Shown one piece after another: positions 11,786-22,581 of a DNA stretch of 64,000 nt. Under the pieces are notes generated by a model. It searched no databases, was not told the origin of the DNA, and saw only the letters and a program-made list of their open reading frames with translations. Numbering within the stretch: the stretch's first letter is position 1; each line of letters opens with the position of its first letter. Position numbers and translations under genes: made by a program. The stretch comes from Carettochelys insculpta. Taxonomy: Eukaryota; Chordata; Testudines; Carettochelyidae. The stretch is taken from the NCBI RefSeq assembly GCF_033958435.1, contig NC_134138.1:264159798-264223797 (forward strand), written 5' to 3'.

Positions 11786-12269
11786 TGGCCAGTAACCCTG
11801 GGAGAAATTTGGTGGTCACATTTCCTTTGTTAAAAAAAGGGGGCATGGTCCTCCCCCTTTTAAAAGAGAGTGGGGAGGGGACATGACATCCCCCTCTATT
11901 CCATCCCTGGTTCTGGCATTGCTGATACATGGTCCCTGGCCAATCAGTACGGTTATGGGCAGATGAGGCTCTTCTCTGAGGTTGGCAGTACATCTAGGAG
12001 AAGGACAACTCTACACACACAAATCTTGCATTCATGTTTACTGCCCTGTTTGTGGCATGTATTAGCTGGAGCCATACTGGTGTGTTTACAAGATAAAATG
12101 GGAAAGACTAAGCACCAACCTTTCTGTAGGGTCTAACAACATGAAAGATGTGCACATCATATGTTCTTAGAGGAACCAAAATGCTGGTCAGACTGTCATC
12201 CTGTGAGAAGCATATTGCCATTATACTTCTCACCAAAGCTCCTTAGTAATGTCTCATTCCACCAAAAAA

Positions 12270-12516
12270 AAAAAAAAAAGCAGTCAAGTAACACTTTAAA
12301 GACTAGCAAAATAGTTTATTAGGTGAGTTTCGTGGGACAGACCCACTTCTTCAGACCATAGCCAGACCAGACTGTTCTGGTCTGGCTATGGTCTGAAGAA
12401 GTGGGTCTGTCCCACGAAACTCACCTAATAAACTATTTTGCTAGTCTTTAAAGTGCTACTTGACTGCTTTTTGTTTTGATAGTGTATAGACTAGCACAGC
12501 TTCCTCTCTGTTACTA
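12270..12516. mobile_element. Palindromic hammerhead-like (Penelope-like?) element, TSD TCCACCAAAAAA
   Basis: Two copies of one repeat sit head to head. Arms of about 90 bp meet at about 12372 and are nearly identical (one mismatch by eye). The left arm starts near 12280 and the right arm runs to CTGTTAC at 12513. The flanks are an exact 12-bp duplication, TCCACCAAAAAA (12258-12269 and 12517-12528). Each arm, read outward from the centre, contains CTGAAGA, then GTGGG...CCCAC, then GAAA, the order of a hammerhead ribozyme core. This subfamily lacks a convincing stem III. Family assignment is an inference. Confidence 0.6.
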
Positions 12517-12559
12517 TCCACCAAAAAAGATCTAGGTGAATGATCTAAGCAAACAAGAG

Positions 12560-13985
12560 AAGTTGTAACAGACACTAAAGACTGTTTGCTGTGGTTCCAG
12601 AGAACTTCTCAGCCATTAAGACAATCTGGCAAAAGTTCAAAGATGTCACATATAACACAGTACCAAAGGTTCTTGGCTTTGAAAGGCAAAAACACCAAGA
12701 CCAGTTCAATGAAAAAGATCCTGAGATACACACCACATACAACACCTAATCTTGGACAAGAAATCTGCAATGAAGGAGGACAGCTACCTTCAGGCCAAAC
12801 ATACAATACAAAACCAATTAAGGCTAATGGAGAACCACTGATGGGAGGAGAAGGCTGCAGAGCTGCAGGAAGCATTTGACAAGCATGACATGAAGGCATT
12901 CTGTGAAGGTCTCTGTGCTGCGTACAGCCCAAAACCCAGTGGTATGGACTCTGTCCTTGGAGAAGATGGCAGTTGGCTTCTCACTCTCTTTAACTGCAAA
13001 GAGCAACTTGATAGTCTTCTGAAGTGGCAAAAGCATTGTTGGAAGAAGCCTCCGACTCACTCCTGCAGTCTGCTGTCCATGGCCCCGTCTTTACACAAGG
13101 ATATTAAAGCCATCAAGAATCAAGCATGTCTGCAGGCCTCAGTGGTGTTCCACTCGAAGAGTACAGATGTGGATGTACGCACTTGGTCCAAAAACTTATT
13201 GGCGTTTTCAAGACTGTACAACACCATCATGTTGGATGATGAGATCACTCAATGCATGTCAAAGGGCAGCTTCACCCAAAGGCCCTGGAGGGTGCGTGGA
13301 GTCAGCCTCAGAACCAATATAAAAATCTACCTTGCTGTTGTGCTCACCTCACTCCTCTATGACTGCAAGACATGAATATTCCACCAATGTCACATCAAAT
13401 AGCTGGAGAGATTCCATCCTCATTGCCTAAGAGCCATCTGCAACGCAAAGTGGAAACAAAGGATACCCAAAACTGAAGTCCTTCAGAGGTGCCAAATCCC
13501 TGGCTCTGAGAGCATGCTCACTGGGGCTCAGCTTCACTGGGTCAGACATAGGGTCTACATGGAGATATCCGATATACTGAAATAGGTGCTCTACAGCCAA
13601 GTGAGCACAGGAACCTGCACCAAGGGTCAACCCATCCTCAAATATAAAAACACCTTGAAGACTAATTTTAAAGCATGAAAGACAGACAGTAAAACCTAAG
13701 AACTTGTACTGGACAGATCCCAATGAAGACATCAGCGCCATGCGGCCATGATTGCTTCTGAGAAGCATTGTGCAAAGTCTCCTCTAGAGAACAGAGCATT
13801 TCAGAAGTCCAATGCCTAAAACCCACTCCTCCAACAGAGACCTTATTTGCAAAATATGCAACCACATTTTCAAACCCTGGATTTGTCTTCCTTCTTTTGT
13901 GAGAAGCCAGAGGAATAAAGTCACTCAAAACTGAAGTCAGCACCAGTTGAACACTCATCCACCAACACAACAGGAAAATCCATCC
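12560..13985 (+). mobile_element. Old LINE remnant (not CR1), RTE/BovB-like or related
   Basis: Scattered reverse transcriptase motifs survive in shifting frames: a region like DDEITQCMSKGSFTQRPWRV at about 13220-13290, LTSLLYDCKT at 13346-13375, then LERFHPHCLRAICNAKWKQR at about 13400-13460. The LTGAQLHWVRHRVYM-type block follows near 13510-13560. A CKICNHIF-containing zinc-finger-like tail lies at about 13850. The order matches the 3' half of a LINE with a C-terminal zinc finger. No open frame exceeds about 160 codons and stops are frequent. Confidence 0.7.
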
Positions 13986-14669
13986 TTCCATAAACATTAG
14001 TGCTTTCAAGGCAACAAATATATTGATATTTTATTAATTGCATAGGTTTATTTCAAGTAGATTAATTGTGTGATTGGAGTCAAAAGCACAAATCTAAACC
14101 TGGAAAATAGTCATGTGAGTAAAGGTTTGTTGTCACCATTTTTCACATTTTTTAGACCCAAAGCTGAGATTTATCCAATCAAGAAAAATTGCACAGTTTT
14201 TTTTCTGGGTGGACACAGTAGTTTATAAAATTAATCTATGCCCAGAAAGAGCAAAGCACATGCTGAAGTTTATTTGTGCTTCAAGTTCAGAAGAAGCTTA
14301 AGTGCTTTGGTCAGTCAGGGCTCCACATAATGATGTAAACATGCAATTAGTAAAGCCATTCAGTGCAACAGTTTGTTAGCTGCCTGTAGAGGCTGGCATT
14401 TGTTCACTAACTTTTTATCTTGCAATGCTAAATAAAACAAAGCAAAAACTCTGTAAACTATCATGGGCTCTATGACAACTTGAAAACAGAACAAAAAGCT
14501 GAATTCACCAAATTAACCATTCCTAACAGTTGGACCAGCTCTAATTACAAGGATTCTTTCTTTATAGTTTTCAGCAATATAAAACTAACTGCTTTGGCTG
14601 CAAAATACATAATATCTGTTGCACTAATCATAAAATCCCTGAGACCTAACTGTTGTGGTGAAGATCTAG
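13986..14669. other. Intron sequence, nothing recognised
   Basis: AT-rich, no repeat or frame I can support. Confidence 0.6.
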
Positions 14670-14877
14670 CCCTATGTCTACATGAGCCCCTTCCTTTCGG
14701 AATATGCAGCGCCTCATTAGCATAACGGCGGCTGCAGTGATTCGAAAGTGCGGCTTTCGAACTGCGCACCGCCCGTGGAGATGGGGAGCTTCCGAAAGGA
14801 CCCCCCCAGTTTTCGAAAGCCCCTTCTTCCTATCTCATTAGCATCTTTCGAACCCACTGGCTCATGTAGACACAGCC
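14670..14877. mobile_element. Harbinger-end miniature element, 208 bp
   Basis: Terminal inverted repeats of the type TATGTCTACATGAGCC at the left and GGCTCATGTAGACACAGCC at the right. The interior has inverted CTCATTAGCAT and TTTCGAAAG blocks. It lies 3 bp before the next miniature element. No clean target duplication is seen. Confidence 0.7.
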
Positions 14878-14880
14878 TCG

Positions 14881-15285
14881 GGCTGTGGCCATACTTGGCC
14901 AAAACTTGGAAATGGCCATGCAAATGGCCATTTCGAAGATTACTAATGAGACGCTGAACTGAATATTCAGTGCCTCATTAGCATTAGGACACAGCGCCGC
15001 TTTTGAATGCTCACGGCTCAGCGTGGCTACACGGGGGGTCCTTCTCAAAAGGATCCTGCACCTTTTGAAATCCCTTTATTCCTCTCAGCGGAGGGTAATA
15101 AGGAGATTTTGAAAAATGAAGGGTCCTTTTGAACAGGACCCCCATCTAGCTGCGCCAATCCACGAGCATTCGAAAGCAGCGCTTTCGAAGCACCATGGCC
15201 GGAAGCGTCCTAATGCTAATGAGGTTCTAAATATTCAGTTCAGTGCCTCATTAGTAATCTTCGAAATGGCCATTTACATGCCTCA
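14881..15285. mobile_element. Palindromic Harbinger-end element, right end truncated
   Basis: Starts GGCTGTGGCCATACTTGGCC and carries the subterminal hairpin AATGGCCATGCAAATGGCC, then ACTAATGAG and TTCAGTGCCTCATTAGCAT. The same blocks recur inverted from 15205 on. It stops inside the right subterminal hairpin (about 15285), so the last 30-40 bp are missing. Related to the copies at 20.8, 24.6, 27.8 and 35.7 kb. Confidence 0.75.
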
Positions 15286-16450
15286 GTCTCTGCGAAACAT
15301 AAAGGCACACACCCAGCTGCCAATATACTTCCCCTCCACGAGGCTGCTGGAGCTGGCTGTGGGCCAGGGTCTATCACAATGCCCAAAGAACTGCTTGTGA
15401 TGTCTAAAAACCCACTAGAACGTTGAAACTCAGAAAGGAACATACTAACTTATGTGCGCAGGTTTGTTAACTGGAACTGTCATTCCTCATGTGCAGTAAA
15501 AGAAAAGATACAGATTACATATGAATGGCTGTGAAATCACAAGTGTGACATCTGACATTCTGACATCTTTGCAAAGCATGATTTTCCATCCTGAAATCAA
15601 CCACTTTCCTTTTTCTGGTAGCATGAGACATCAGGAGGGAGTGCAAACCATGAAAGGATGGTGCACCTTACTTCTGCATGGGGACAGACTCCCAGTTCTC
15701 CAGCTCCACAGTACTGTGAAAATCCTGACTTAGAGCCTATTGGCAGCCCTTCATGTATCTGAGGTTGCAAGCGTGGACAGGGGTGGGGGCCAGTGGCAGG
15801 AATGCACCTTGCCTCTCCCTTCAGAAATCCTGCTGAAAACAGAGAACCTAGTCTGAGTTGCAAAGGCCCCTGGAACTGGTGTAGAGTCGCAGCGCTACTG
15901 TGTGAAAGGATCCTGGCCTCTTCTGAGATCTGTGTAGGTTTCGAGCGGATCTGTTGACTTTGCTGCTTCTTATGCAGGGATTCAAGTCTACTCTCACATA
16001 CAAGAATTTGGACAAAATGAATCTTGGGACTTTACTCCTCCTGAGCCTTTTTGTGTTGTCCAAAAGTGTAGGCCCTGCATTTTTACTGGCAGTACCTAAT
16101 CCACCGTTTTTCTCCACAATTATCCTAATTATCAGAGTCACGGTCCGGAGAGAATTCTCAGCGGCAGATCTGGCTCGCTTGGCTAAATGTAACGTTCGGC
16201 ACTTTTCACTGTGCCAGTATTTTTTTTAATTTAAGAAAGTTCAATTCCCTTCCAAAGTCTGGAACTGCTCACTCTGAACTCCACTAACCCGCTGGGGAGA
16301 TGTACACTAAGAAAGGTTTTAAAGTAGCATATGGTGGCATCTGCATTAAGAACCACTTTCTACCAGGCAGGCTCCCACATCAAGCAACCTTTAAAGTCAC
16401 CCTCAAACATTCCACCAGAATTTTACCTGACCTTTATCCAGTGCTTCTTT
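15286..16450. other. Intron sequence, nothing recognised
   Basis: Mixed composition. Short open frames occur (for example 15954-16229 on the plus strand) but show no family motif. Confidence 0.55.
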
Positions 16451-16477
16451 TCTAGGAAAAAAAGGTGCTGGAACTCT

Positions 16478-17010
16478 GCCCCTGCCCCCCACCTGCCACA
16501 ACGCTTAACCCCTCCCCCACAACCCAATCTTCTGTAGCCTTAACCCGTCTCATGCCTCCGAGGCCCCAACTTGCCACAGCCTTAACACCCCCTCCCCCGT
16601 GACCCCAACCTGCCACAGCCCCAACCCCACCTCCCTCACAGCCCCAACCTGCCGCAGCCTTAAACCCCCACCCGCTCCCATGGCCCCAATCCAGCACAGC
16701 CTTAACCCCACTCTGGTCCCAATCTGCCGCAGCCCTTAACCCCCATTATCCCCCCTGCAGCCCCAACCCACCACAGCCTTAACCCCTCCACCTCCTCCCC
16801 ATGGCCCCAACCTGCTGCAGCCTTAACCACTCTACTCCCACTGGGGTCCCAACCCACCACAGCCTTAGCCCTCCCACCCCCTCCTGTGGCCTCAATTCAC
16901 TGCAGCCTTAACCCCCTCATCCCCCCCGTGGCCCCAACCCGTCACAGCCTTAATCCCCCACCCCCTCTTTGGCCCCCGCCCACTGCCAGCCTTTAACCTC
17001 TCCAACCCAG
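16478..17010. repeat. C-rich minisatellite, about 40-43 bp period
   Basis: Roughly twelve degenerate units built on CCCCAACCTGCCACAGCCTT followed by AACCCCC-type runs; the CAGCCTTAA word recurs every 38-43 bp from about 16535 to 16990. It appears to form the core of a larger repeat, because its flanks (AAAAAAAGGTGCTGGAACTC near 16459 and a TTTAA-rich inverted stretch at 17168-17215) also look repetitive. Confidence 0.8.
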
Positions 17011-18080
17011 GATTCACTTACCTTTTCAAAGGAGCTCCACATGCTCTTGAGCCTTTGCCAGCCACTATGTCCCATTCCACATGGCTGCGCGGCTCCCCCC
17101 AGACCTCCGGCTCATACACTGTGGCAAGAGCAGCTCCCTGACCTGCTGCGCTGAAAGAGCATGCTCAGTTTAAGTGGTTTAATGGCCAGTGCTGGCCGTT
17201 AAACCAATTTAAATTGAGTCCTGCTCTTTCATTGGCAGGCAGGTAGCAGAAGGAGGAGTGGAGGGAGCTGCAAGTGGCTGCTTAAAGAGCCACGTGTGGC
17301 TCCAAGCTGCCCAGCCGTCTTTTCAAAATGGCCACCCTGAGAAAAAAAGGTGTGCTCTACTGCATTCCCCCAGAAAAAAAGCCCTGCCATTATCGAACAC
17401 TGAGCATGACTTTCCTGTTCCTTACTCCAGTGAGGATTCAATATAACGCCAGTGATGATATTGTAGTAAGTGAAATGAGAACCAGAGCCAGATAGTCTCA
17501 CTTTTTATTTAATGGCCATTTTTTAAAAACTGAATCAACTACAGTTTTTATCTTTTTAACTTGAAATTAACAAAAAATAGCCATTATCTAAAACTTAGTA
17601 GTAATCTTGGGCAAATTTTTATGGATGATTTACATACAAATCTTGAAAGAAGAGCTTTATAATGAAAGTGATAGCTCAATCTTAACTGCAGCACTGGGAA
17701 AAATGACACTATAATTAATGTATTATTTCAGTTCTGGGAGACACTGACAGTTGCTTTTTTGCTCAGAGGAAGAAATTTATAGTGTGACTGAGAAAGCAGT
17801 CATGGAGAAGAATTACACTAAAGGGGAACAGAAATCCACATAGCAAAGACACATCCTTACAATCTCCCTCCCAAATGATAAAACTTTGGCATTGACTGTA
17901 TTACTACAGGGTGTTATTTATACCTTTCCCCCATTAGACGGCAGTGACACACGCTTGGAGAATATATTTTATAGCAGTGTGAGGCTTTACTTTCTTTTAC
18001 AATGACGAATGAAGTTAATATTTTATCAGAATCAAAGGCGAAACATGTTTGTTTGTTGTTGATTACATCAATGTACTCAC
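17011..18080. other. Intron sequence downstream of DPP6 exon at 18.1 kb
   Basis: 17.17-17.21 kb has a short inverted repeat (AGTTTAAGTGGTTTAATGGCC against GGCCGTTAAACCAATTTAAA). The rest is AT-rich without recognised elements. The last bases are the donor-side intron of the exon at 18081-18155. Confidence 0.5.
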
Positions 18081-18155
18081 CGGTTCAACGTCAAATGCAT
18101 AAAGTGCATACTCCCGATCAGGTGACACTTCATAGCGAATGGCCTTTAAAGAGAC
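18081..18155 (-). CDS. DPP6: DPP6 coding exon (third of three in the window), 25 codons
   Basis: Minus-strand exon of 75 bp bounded by a pyrimidine-rich acceptor ending TTTTTTAG and a consensus donor GTGAGT. It encodes [25 protein letters not shown], which I recognise as the DPP6 beta-propeller segment with the characteristic S-P-D-R-E-Y-A-L core. It enters and leaves in phase 0, matching the phase-0 end of the exon at 25.9 kb. DPP6 is a type II membrane glycoprotein without peptidase activity that binds Kv4 channels and shapes neuronal A-type current. This segment is extracellular. The next exon must be left of the window. The closest alternative, DPP10, has a clearly different sequence here. 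Confidence 0.92.
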
Positions 18156-18580
18156 CTAAAAAACAATCAGATGTTAAAATACACGTGAGATTCTGTAGCT
18201 CTGAAGCCTAATATGTCAAACTATGCTCACGATCATCATGGAGGGAGAGACAGAAGTACTGTCTGACTTAGTTCTTTTTAGAAGACATTTGTCTTGATAA
18301 AGAAAAGGTGAACAGATCATACAGATCTGTCCTTGTCCCCATACAGCATGGAAACGCAGCATCATTTCTCATTCACTTGTTTTTCTTCCCTGCTCATTTC
18401 CTTCCATCCACAATGCCACATACATTAGTTCTAAGCAAAAAAAACCCTGATAAGGTGAGGACTAGATGTGAAGGGGGCATATGAGGATGGGGGAAGACAA
18501 CATAAGACAGAAAGAACTGTAGGGGACTCTGTTCCTCTCATCAGCATGGTGGTTAAGCCTGTGCTGTTGTCTTCTATTTA

Positions 18581-18868
18581 AGATACGTCTATACTTACCA
18601 GGAGAATGACTCAGTCAGGATTGATCTTCCAGGGGTTTGATTTCATGGGAATGCGCAGCATTGAACTATAAGGGCTCAACAGTCGACTCTGGTACTCCTC
18701 ATTATTGCAAGGAGTCAGGGAGGTCATCAGGAGAGTTTCTCTCACTGACCTCCCTCTGTGAGCATGGTATGATAAGTTGATCATAGACATGTCGATTCCA
18801 GCTACGCAATTGTTGTAGCTGGAATTACATTTGTAGGATTAACTTTCAGGTCTAGTGTAGACCTGGCC
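18581..18868. mobile_element. Harbinger-end miniature element, 288 bp, TSD TTA
   Basis: Left end AGATACGTCTATACTTACC, right end GTGTAGACCTGGCC, flanked by TTA on both sides (18578-18580, 18869-18871), the typical TWA duplication of Harbinger elements. The interior has a CAGCTACGCAATTGTTGTAGCTGG hairpin at about 18807-18830. It differs internally from the other miniature families here. Confidence 0.75.
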
Positions 18869-18874
18869 TTAGTT

Positions 18875-18960
18875 TGTAAGCTCCTGAGGCTGGGACCTAT
18901 CCTGTATATCTGGGACACGCCCAGCACACTGTTGGTGCTATCTAAAAGCTACATTGTGAC
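18875..18960 (+). repeat. MIR-like SINE tail fragment
   Basis: Resembles the 3' part of amniote MIR-type SINEs: AAGCTCCTGAGGCTGGGACC, then CACGCCCAGCACACTGTTGG and a TATCTAAAAG end. Confidence 0.5.
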
Positions 18961-19261
18961 TTAGTTATGGGTCTGCCCCAAGGAGTAAGAACCCACTGCC
19001 CCCCACTCCCCGCCTGTCCCATTGAACACCTATGCAGGCTGTCTTTGGCTTGGCACCATTGCGGTAAAAGGCCGACTTATTTGTTTACTTCCTTTCTGCG
19101 TTTGAAGGGCAGGAAGTGAACAAGAAGCAGTGAGCCAGAGAAGCATTTGTTCCACCCAGTTCTGCCCAGCCACTGTCTGAGATCCTGGAGCCACCCAATA
19201 GGGTTGGAAGAATGGTAAATCACTACTGGTACTGACCCCCACTCATAACGCACTACTGCCA

Positions 19262-19446
19262 CTACCATTCACTGTAAGCTGAGTGCTTGGGTGGCCACCT
19301 GGGAGAGATTCAGGCGCTGCCCAGTTGATAACAGGTGCCCACAGTGGGCAGTGTATGTTTGTATTTATGGTGCACATATGCACATACCTTGGTGCACATA
19401 ACAAATTCTTTGCCACCCATGGATGGAAAATATTAGAGGGAACCCT
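19262..19446 (-). mobile_element. hAT-like non-autonomous element, GGTTCCCTCTAAT type
   Basis: On the minus strand it starts AGGGTTCCCTCTAATATTTT and contains GTTATGTGCACCAAGGTATG, then GGTGGCCACCCAAGCACTCA, and ends near TTACAGTGAATGG. The same family lies in the opposite orientation at 54.04-54.20 kb. The hAT label is an inference from the terminal sequence style. Confidence 0.55.
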
Positions 19447-20571
19447 GATGGCCACTTGCCCCCAGAGAAAGCAAGGGAGAATCAGGGTTTGTTCCTCACT
19501 GGGATCTCTGAGTCACCATATCTCCCACAGCTGGTTCCAGGCTGATGTAATTTATGTGCCAGTCCTTCCGGAGGGCTGTGCGTGAAGTTAGCTCTAGCAT
19601 TGCCATCAATATAGAGCAGGTTCCGATAGTTATCTGATGATGCCATTTCCCTCCTCTGTTTGTAGTCTGAGTAGTGCAGATGTTTCATCTCCTTTCCTAC
19701 ATGGCTTTAAATATGCATCTTTAAGGCCAAAGAGAGGACACTTTAATATGCCTTTCATCCTCTTACTTTTAAATCCTTTTCTTCCACCTAACAAACCAGA
19801 TGGAATTCTTTGAGAGATTATCAGCAATCATAGTGAAATGGGATTTTGGGCAGTGTGCAAGTGGATGGTATCATGAAAAAAAGCCCTTCACAAGGTCAGT
19901 GAGTGGGTTTGAGTTGCACAAATGCATTAAGAATCAGATGAGCTCTCCAAAGGCAGAGATCAGTAAGCAGTTAAAGCAGCTTAGAACGGAGGGATGTCTG
20001 TAGGAGTGTACCAGCTAGCACTGTCAGCATGAAGACAGATTTTGTTTGCTGATATAATGTGAAGGAAGAAATATGTGCCAAGACATTGAAAGTTACTCTG
20101 ATGAGAGAAGGGGGTGGATGGGATAGAAGGAATAAGTCTATGTAAGTAAGATAGATAATAAAATCCATGAGAAACTAGGCAGACTAGAAGTACCGGCACA
20201 CACGAAACCCAAACCATGCTGTTTAAGGTAGTAGGACAAGGAAAAAAACAGCAACAAAAACAACCAAAAAGTAGATGTCCCTTCACTGGCTATATGACAA
20301 AACAGCATACAGGAAAAGGCTCCTCCACAAAGAATAGTAAAGAGAAAGTGGATACAGCTCTGCAGTTTAGAGACAGGACCTCATTGTAGTATAGGGGAAG
20401 GGCTTCTAGCGTCAAACAGAGGAGGACATATTCAGAGGATTGTGTGAGATCCTGGATACCTCTGTAATCCAGAGACACTGAGAAAGAGTAAGTGGTCTGC
20501 TCTACTGCCTTAGCCAAGGGGCAGCTGGCTCTTCGGTTCATAGGGCAGAGGCTCATGGCTTTAGCCCTTAA
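19447..20571. other. Intron sequence, nothing recognised
   Basis: No repeat or frame that I can support. Confidence 0.5.
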
Positions 20572-21388
20572 GGGTATGCCTACACAGCGAAGTTATTTTT
20601 AAATAGCTGCTATTATTTTGAAATAACTATGCAAGAGTGTACACAGTGCAACCGCCATTTTGAAATAATTTCAAAACAGCGGATGCCTTATTTCATAATT
20701 GATAAACCTCGCTGTACAAGGAACAGCACCTATTTTGGGGCCGTGCAGACAGGGAATAGAGCCTATGGCAAAAAAGGCCATAGTGGCTACGTCTACACTA
20801 GCCAAAATCTTCGAAATGGCCATGCAAATGGCCATTTCAAAGTTTACTAATGAAGCACTGAAATACATATTCAGTGCCTCATTAGCATGCGGGCGGCTGC
20901 AGCACTTCGAAATTGACGCAGCTCGCCGCCGTGCAGCTCGACCAGACGGGGCTCCTTTTCGAAAGGACCCCACCTACTTCGAAGTCCCCTTATTCCCATC
21001 TGCTCATAGGAATAAGGGGACTTTGAAGTAGGCAGGGTCCTTTCGAAAAGGAGCCCCGTCTGGACAAGCCACGAGGCAGCGAGCCGCGTCAATTTCGAAG
21101 TGCTGCAGCTGCCCGCATGCTAATGAGGTGCTGAATATGTATTTCAGGGCTTTATTAGTAAACTTCAAAATGGCCATTTGCATGGCCATTTCGAAGTTTT
21201 TGGCTAGTGTAGACATGGCCAGTGTGTCCAATGGCTCTATTTCAAAATAGACTCTGTTGTGTGCGGAGGCTCTATTTTGAAACAGCTGAGCACTGTTTTG
21301 AAATGCATTTTTTGTGCAGCTGCAGTATTTCAGAATACCACTTCAGGAATAGCTTATTCAGGAATAATGCTGCTGTATAGACACAGCC
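20572..21388. mobile_element. Harbinger-end element (AT-rich family) carrying a nested insertion, TSD TAA
   Basis: Starts GGGTATGCCTACACAGCGAA and ends GTATAGACACAGCC, flanked by TAA on both sides (20569-20571, 21389-21391). The interior is rich in TTATTTTGAAATA words. It is interrupted by a 436-bp palindromic element at 20785-21220. The same family without that insertion is at 27467-27966. Confidence 0.85.
20785..21220. mobile_element. Palindromic Harbinger-end element nested in the 20.6-kb element, TSD AGT
   Basis: GGCTACGTCTACACTAGCC at the left is matched inverted by GGCTAGTGTAGACATGGCC at the right, flanked by AGT (20782-20784, 21221-21223). The two halves are inverted copies meeting near 21000 (CCCCTTATTCCCATCTGCTC and inverse). 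Each arm has an ATGCAAAT octamer in a GGCCAT palindrome. The homologous element at 27.5 kb has the uninterrupted site AAAGTGTGTCC. Confidence 0.9.
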
Positions 21389-21399
21389 TAAGGCCCCAG

Positions 21400-22581
21400 G
21401 TTCAATCCCATCTGCTGACGACCCGGATCTGTCAGCTTCACCCTTTGCTGTCAAGAGTTTTTCCAAGTCATAGTGTTATTGTAAAATCTGAAAAAGGTAA
21501 CATCTGCCCAGGTCAGGGCTTCCCTCTCCTGGGCTCAGGACTCCAGCTATGGAGTTGCTGCACTGCTCCCATTCCACTTCTCCCTGATTTTCCTGGCTGG
21601 GGGGAGGGGGTAATGCAAGACACTGAGTTCCCCTTCATGGCCCCTGCTCCAGTTCAGGTCACCTGAGCTCTGGCTTTGCTGTCACTGTCATTCCGCTCTT
21701 CTCCTCTGCCCTCACTGCAGTTCTTGCCAGTGCACTGTGGTTCAGAACACAGAACACCTGAGCTCTGGGACTGCTGTTGCCATTGTCCTTCTGCCCTCTC
21801 CCTCTCTCTCTTCTCATGGCTCCTGCTTGGGCTCTGGAGGCCAGCCCTGAGCTATGGATTTACCATTGCTGCCACCCCCATCCCTCCCCTCCTGTGCTTC
21901 CTGCCCAGACTCTGAGCTCCTGACCCTGCCCAGTAGCTCCTGTGGGGCTGATGGGCACCTGGGGTCCAGCTGGAACTCAGGGCTTCCACCCTATCCAGCT
22001 CCCTGCCTGGGTTCAAGAGGGCTGCTAGGCCTTGGGACTTTCACCCCCCACAGCTCCTGACTGAGCTCCAGGCTTCCACCCCTTTCTCCCCTCCCTATGG
22101 CCACAGCCAGGGCTTGGGGTGTCCAGGGTCAGGGCTTAGCCTCAGGGGCTCCTACTGGACTCGCAGCTTCCAACTCTTATCTCCCGCCAGTGATAAGACA
22201 CTAATTTTTAAGTTGTTCAGGGACCCTGGGCTCATGTGTTAATCCACCACTCATGCTGCGTCTGACTAGCTATTGGGAGGTCCTGTTTGGGGACCTTCCA
22301 GCAGCACTGGGAAGACTGACTCTATATCCGTCTCTGGGAGCCTTCTCCAGCTGCAGAAAACTCCACAGCTGCTGTCTTCAGAACTGGGCTCTGCAGGTAG
22401 CACAGAAGTGAGGCAACCCTACAACAGCTTTCAGCCCCGCACCATCCCCTTTTGGATCAGGACCCCCAAGGGTTACACAACCAGGACAGTAGAAGTCTGA
22501 AATCATAAACCTGACCAATTTTAAGACCTGCTCCAGGCCATGAAATTGATGACAGAACCATGAATTTGGCAGGGCCCTACT
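21400..22581 (-). repeat. GC-rich composite repeat with degenerate tandem core and hAT-like end
   Basis: On the minus strand the end at 22581 starts TAGGGCCCTGCCAAATTCAT, a terminus I associate with a hAT-like turtle repeat. Inward it becomes a degenerate tandem of GAGCTCTGG and CTGCTGCC-type units (about 21500-22200). No transposase frame is visible. Extent on the left is uncertain. Confidence 0.4.

Noticed and set aside
10673..11993. Frames of 130-160 codons on both strands in the GC-rich 10.7-12.0 kb stretch
   Set aside because: Overlapping on both strands, no family motif, no supporting splice sites, and partly within a foldback repeat.
15954..16229. A 91-codon plus frame with hydrophobic stretches
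   Set aside because: No recognisable signal peptide context, family motif or splice support; likely chance.
16478..17010. TTAACCC-rich tandem repeat as an interstitial telomere
   Set aside because: The unit is about 40 bp with CAGCCTTAACCCC; there are no runs of the 6-bp vertebrate telomere repeat.
16478..17010. Regularly spaced repeats as a CRISPR-like array
   Set aside because: Units are degenerate and contiguous without unique spacers, in a vertebrate intron.
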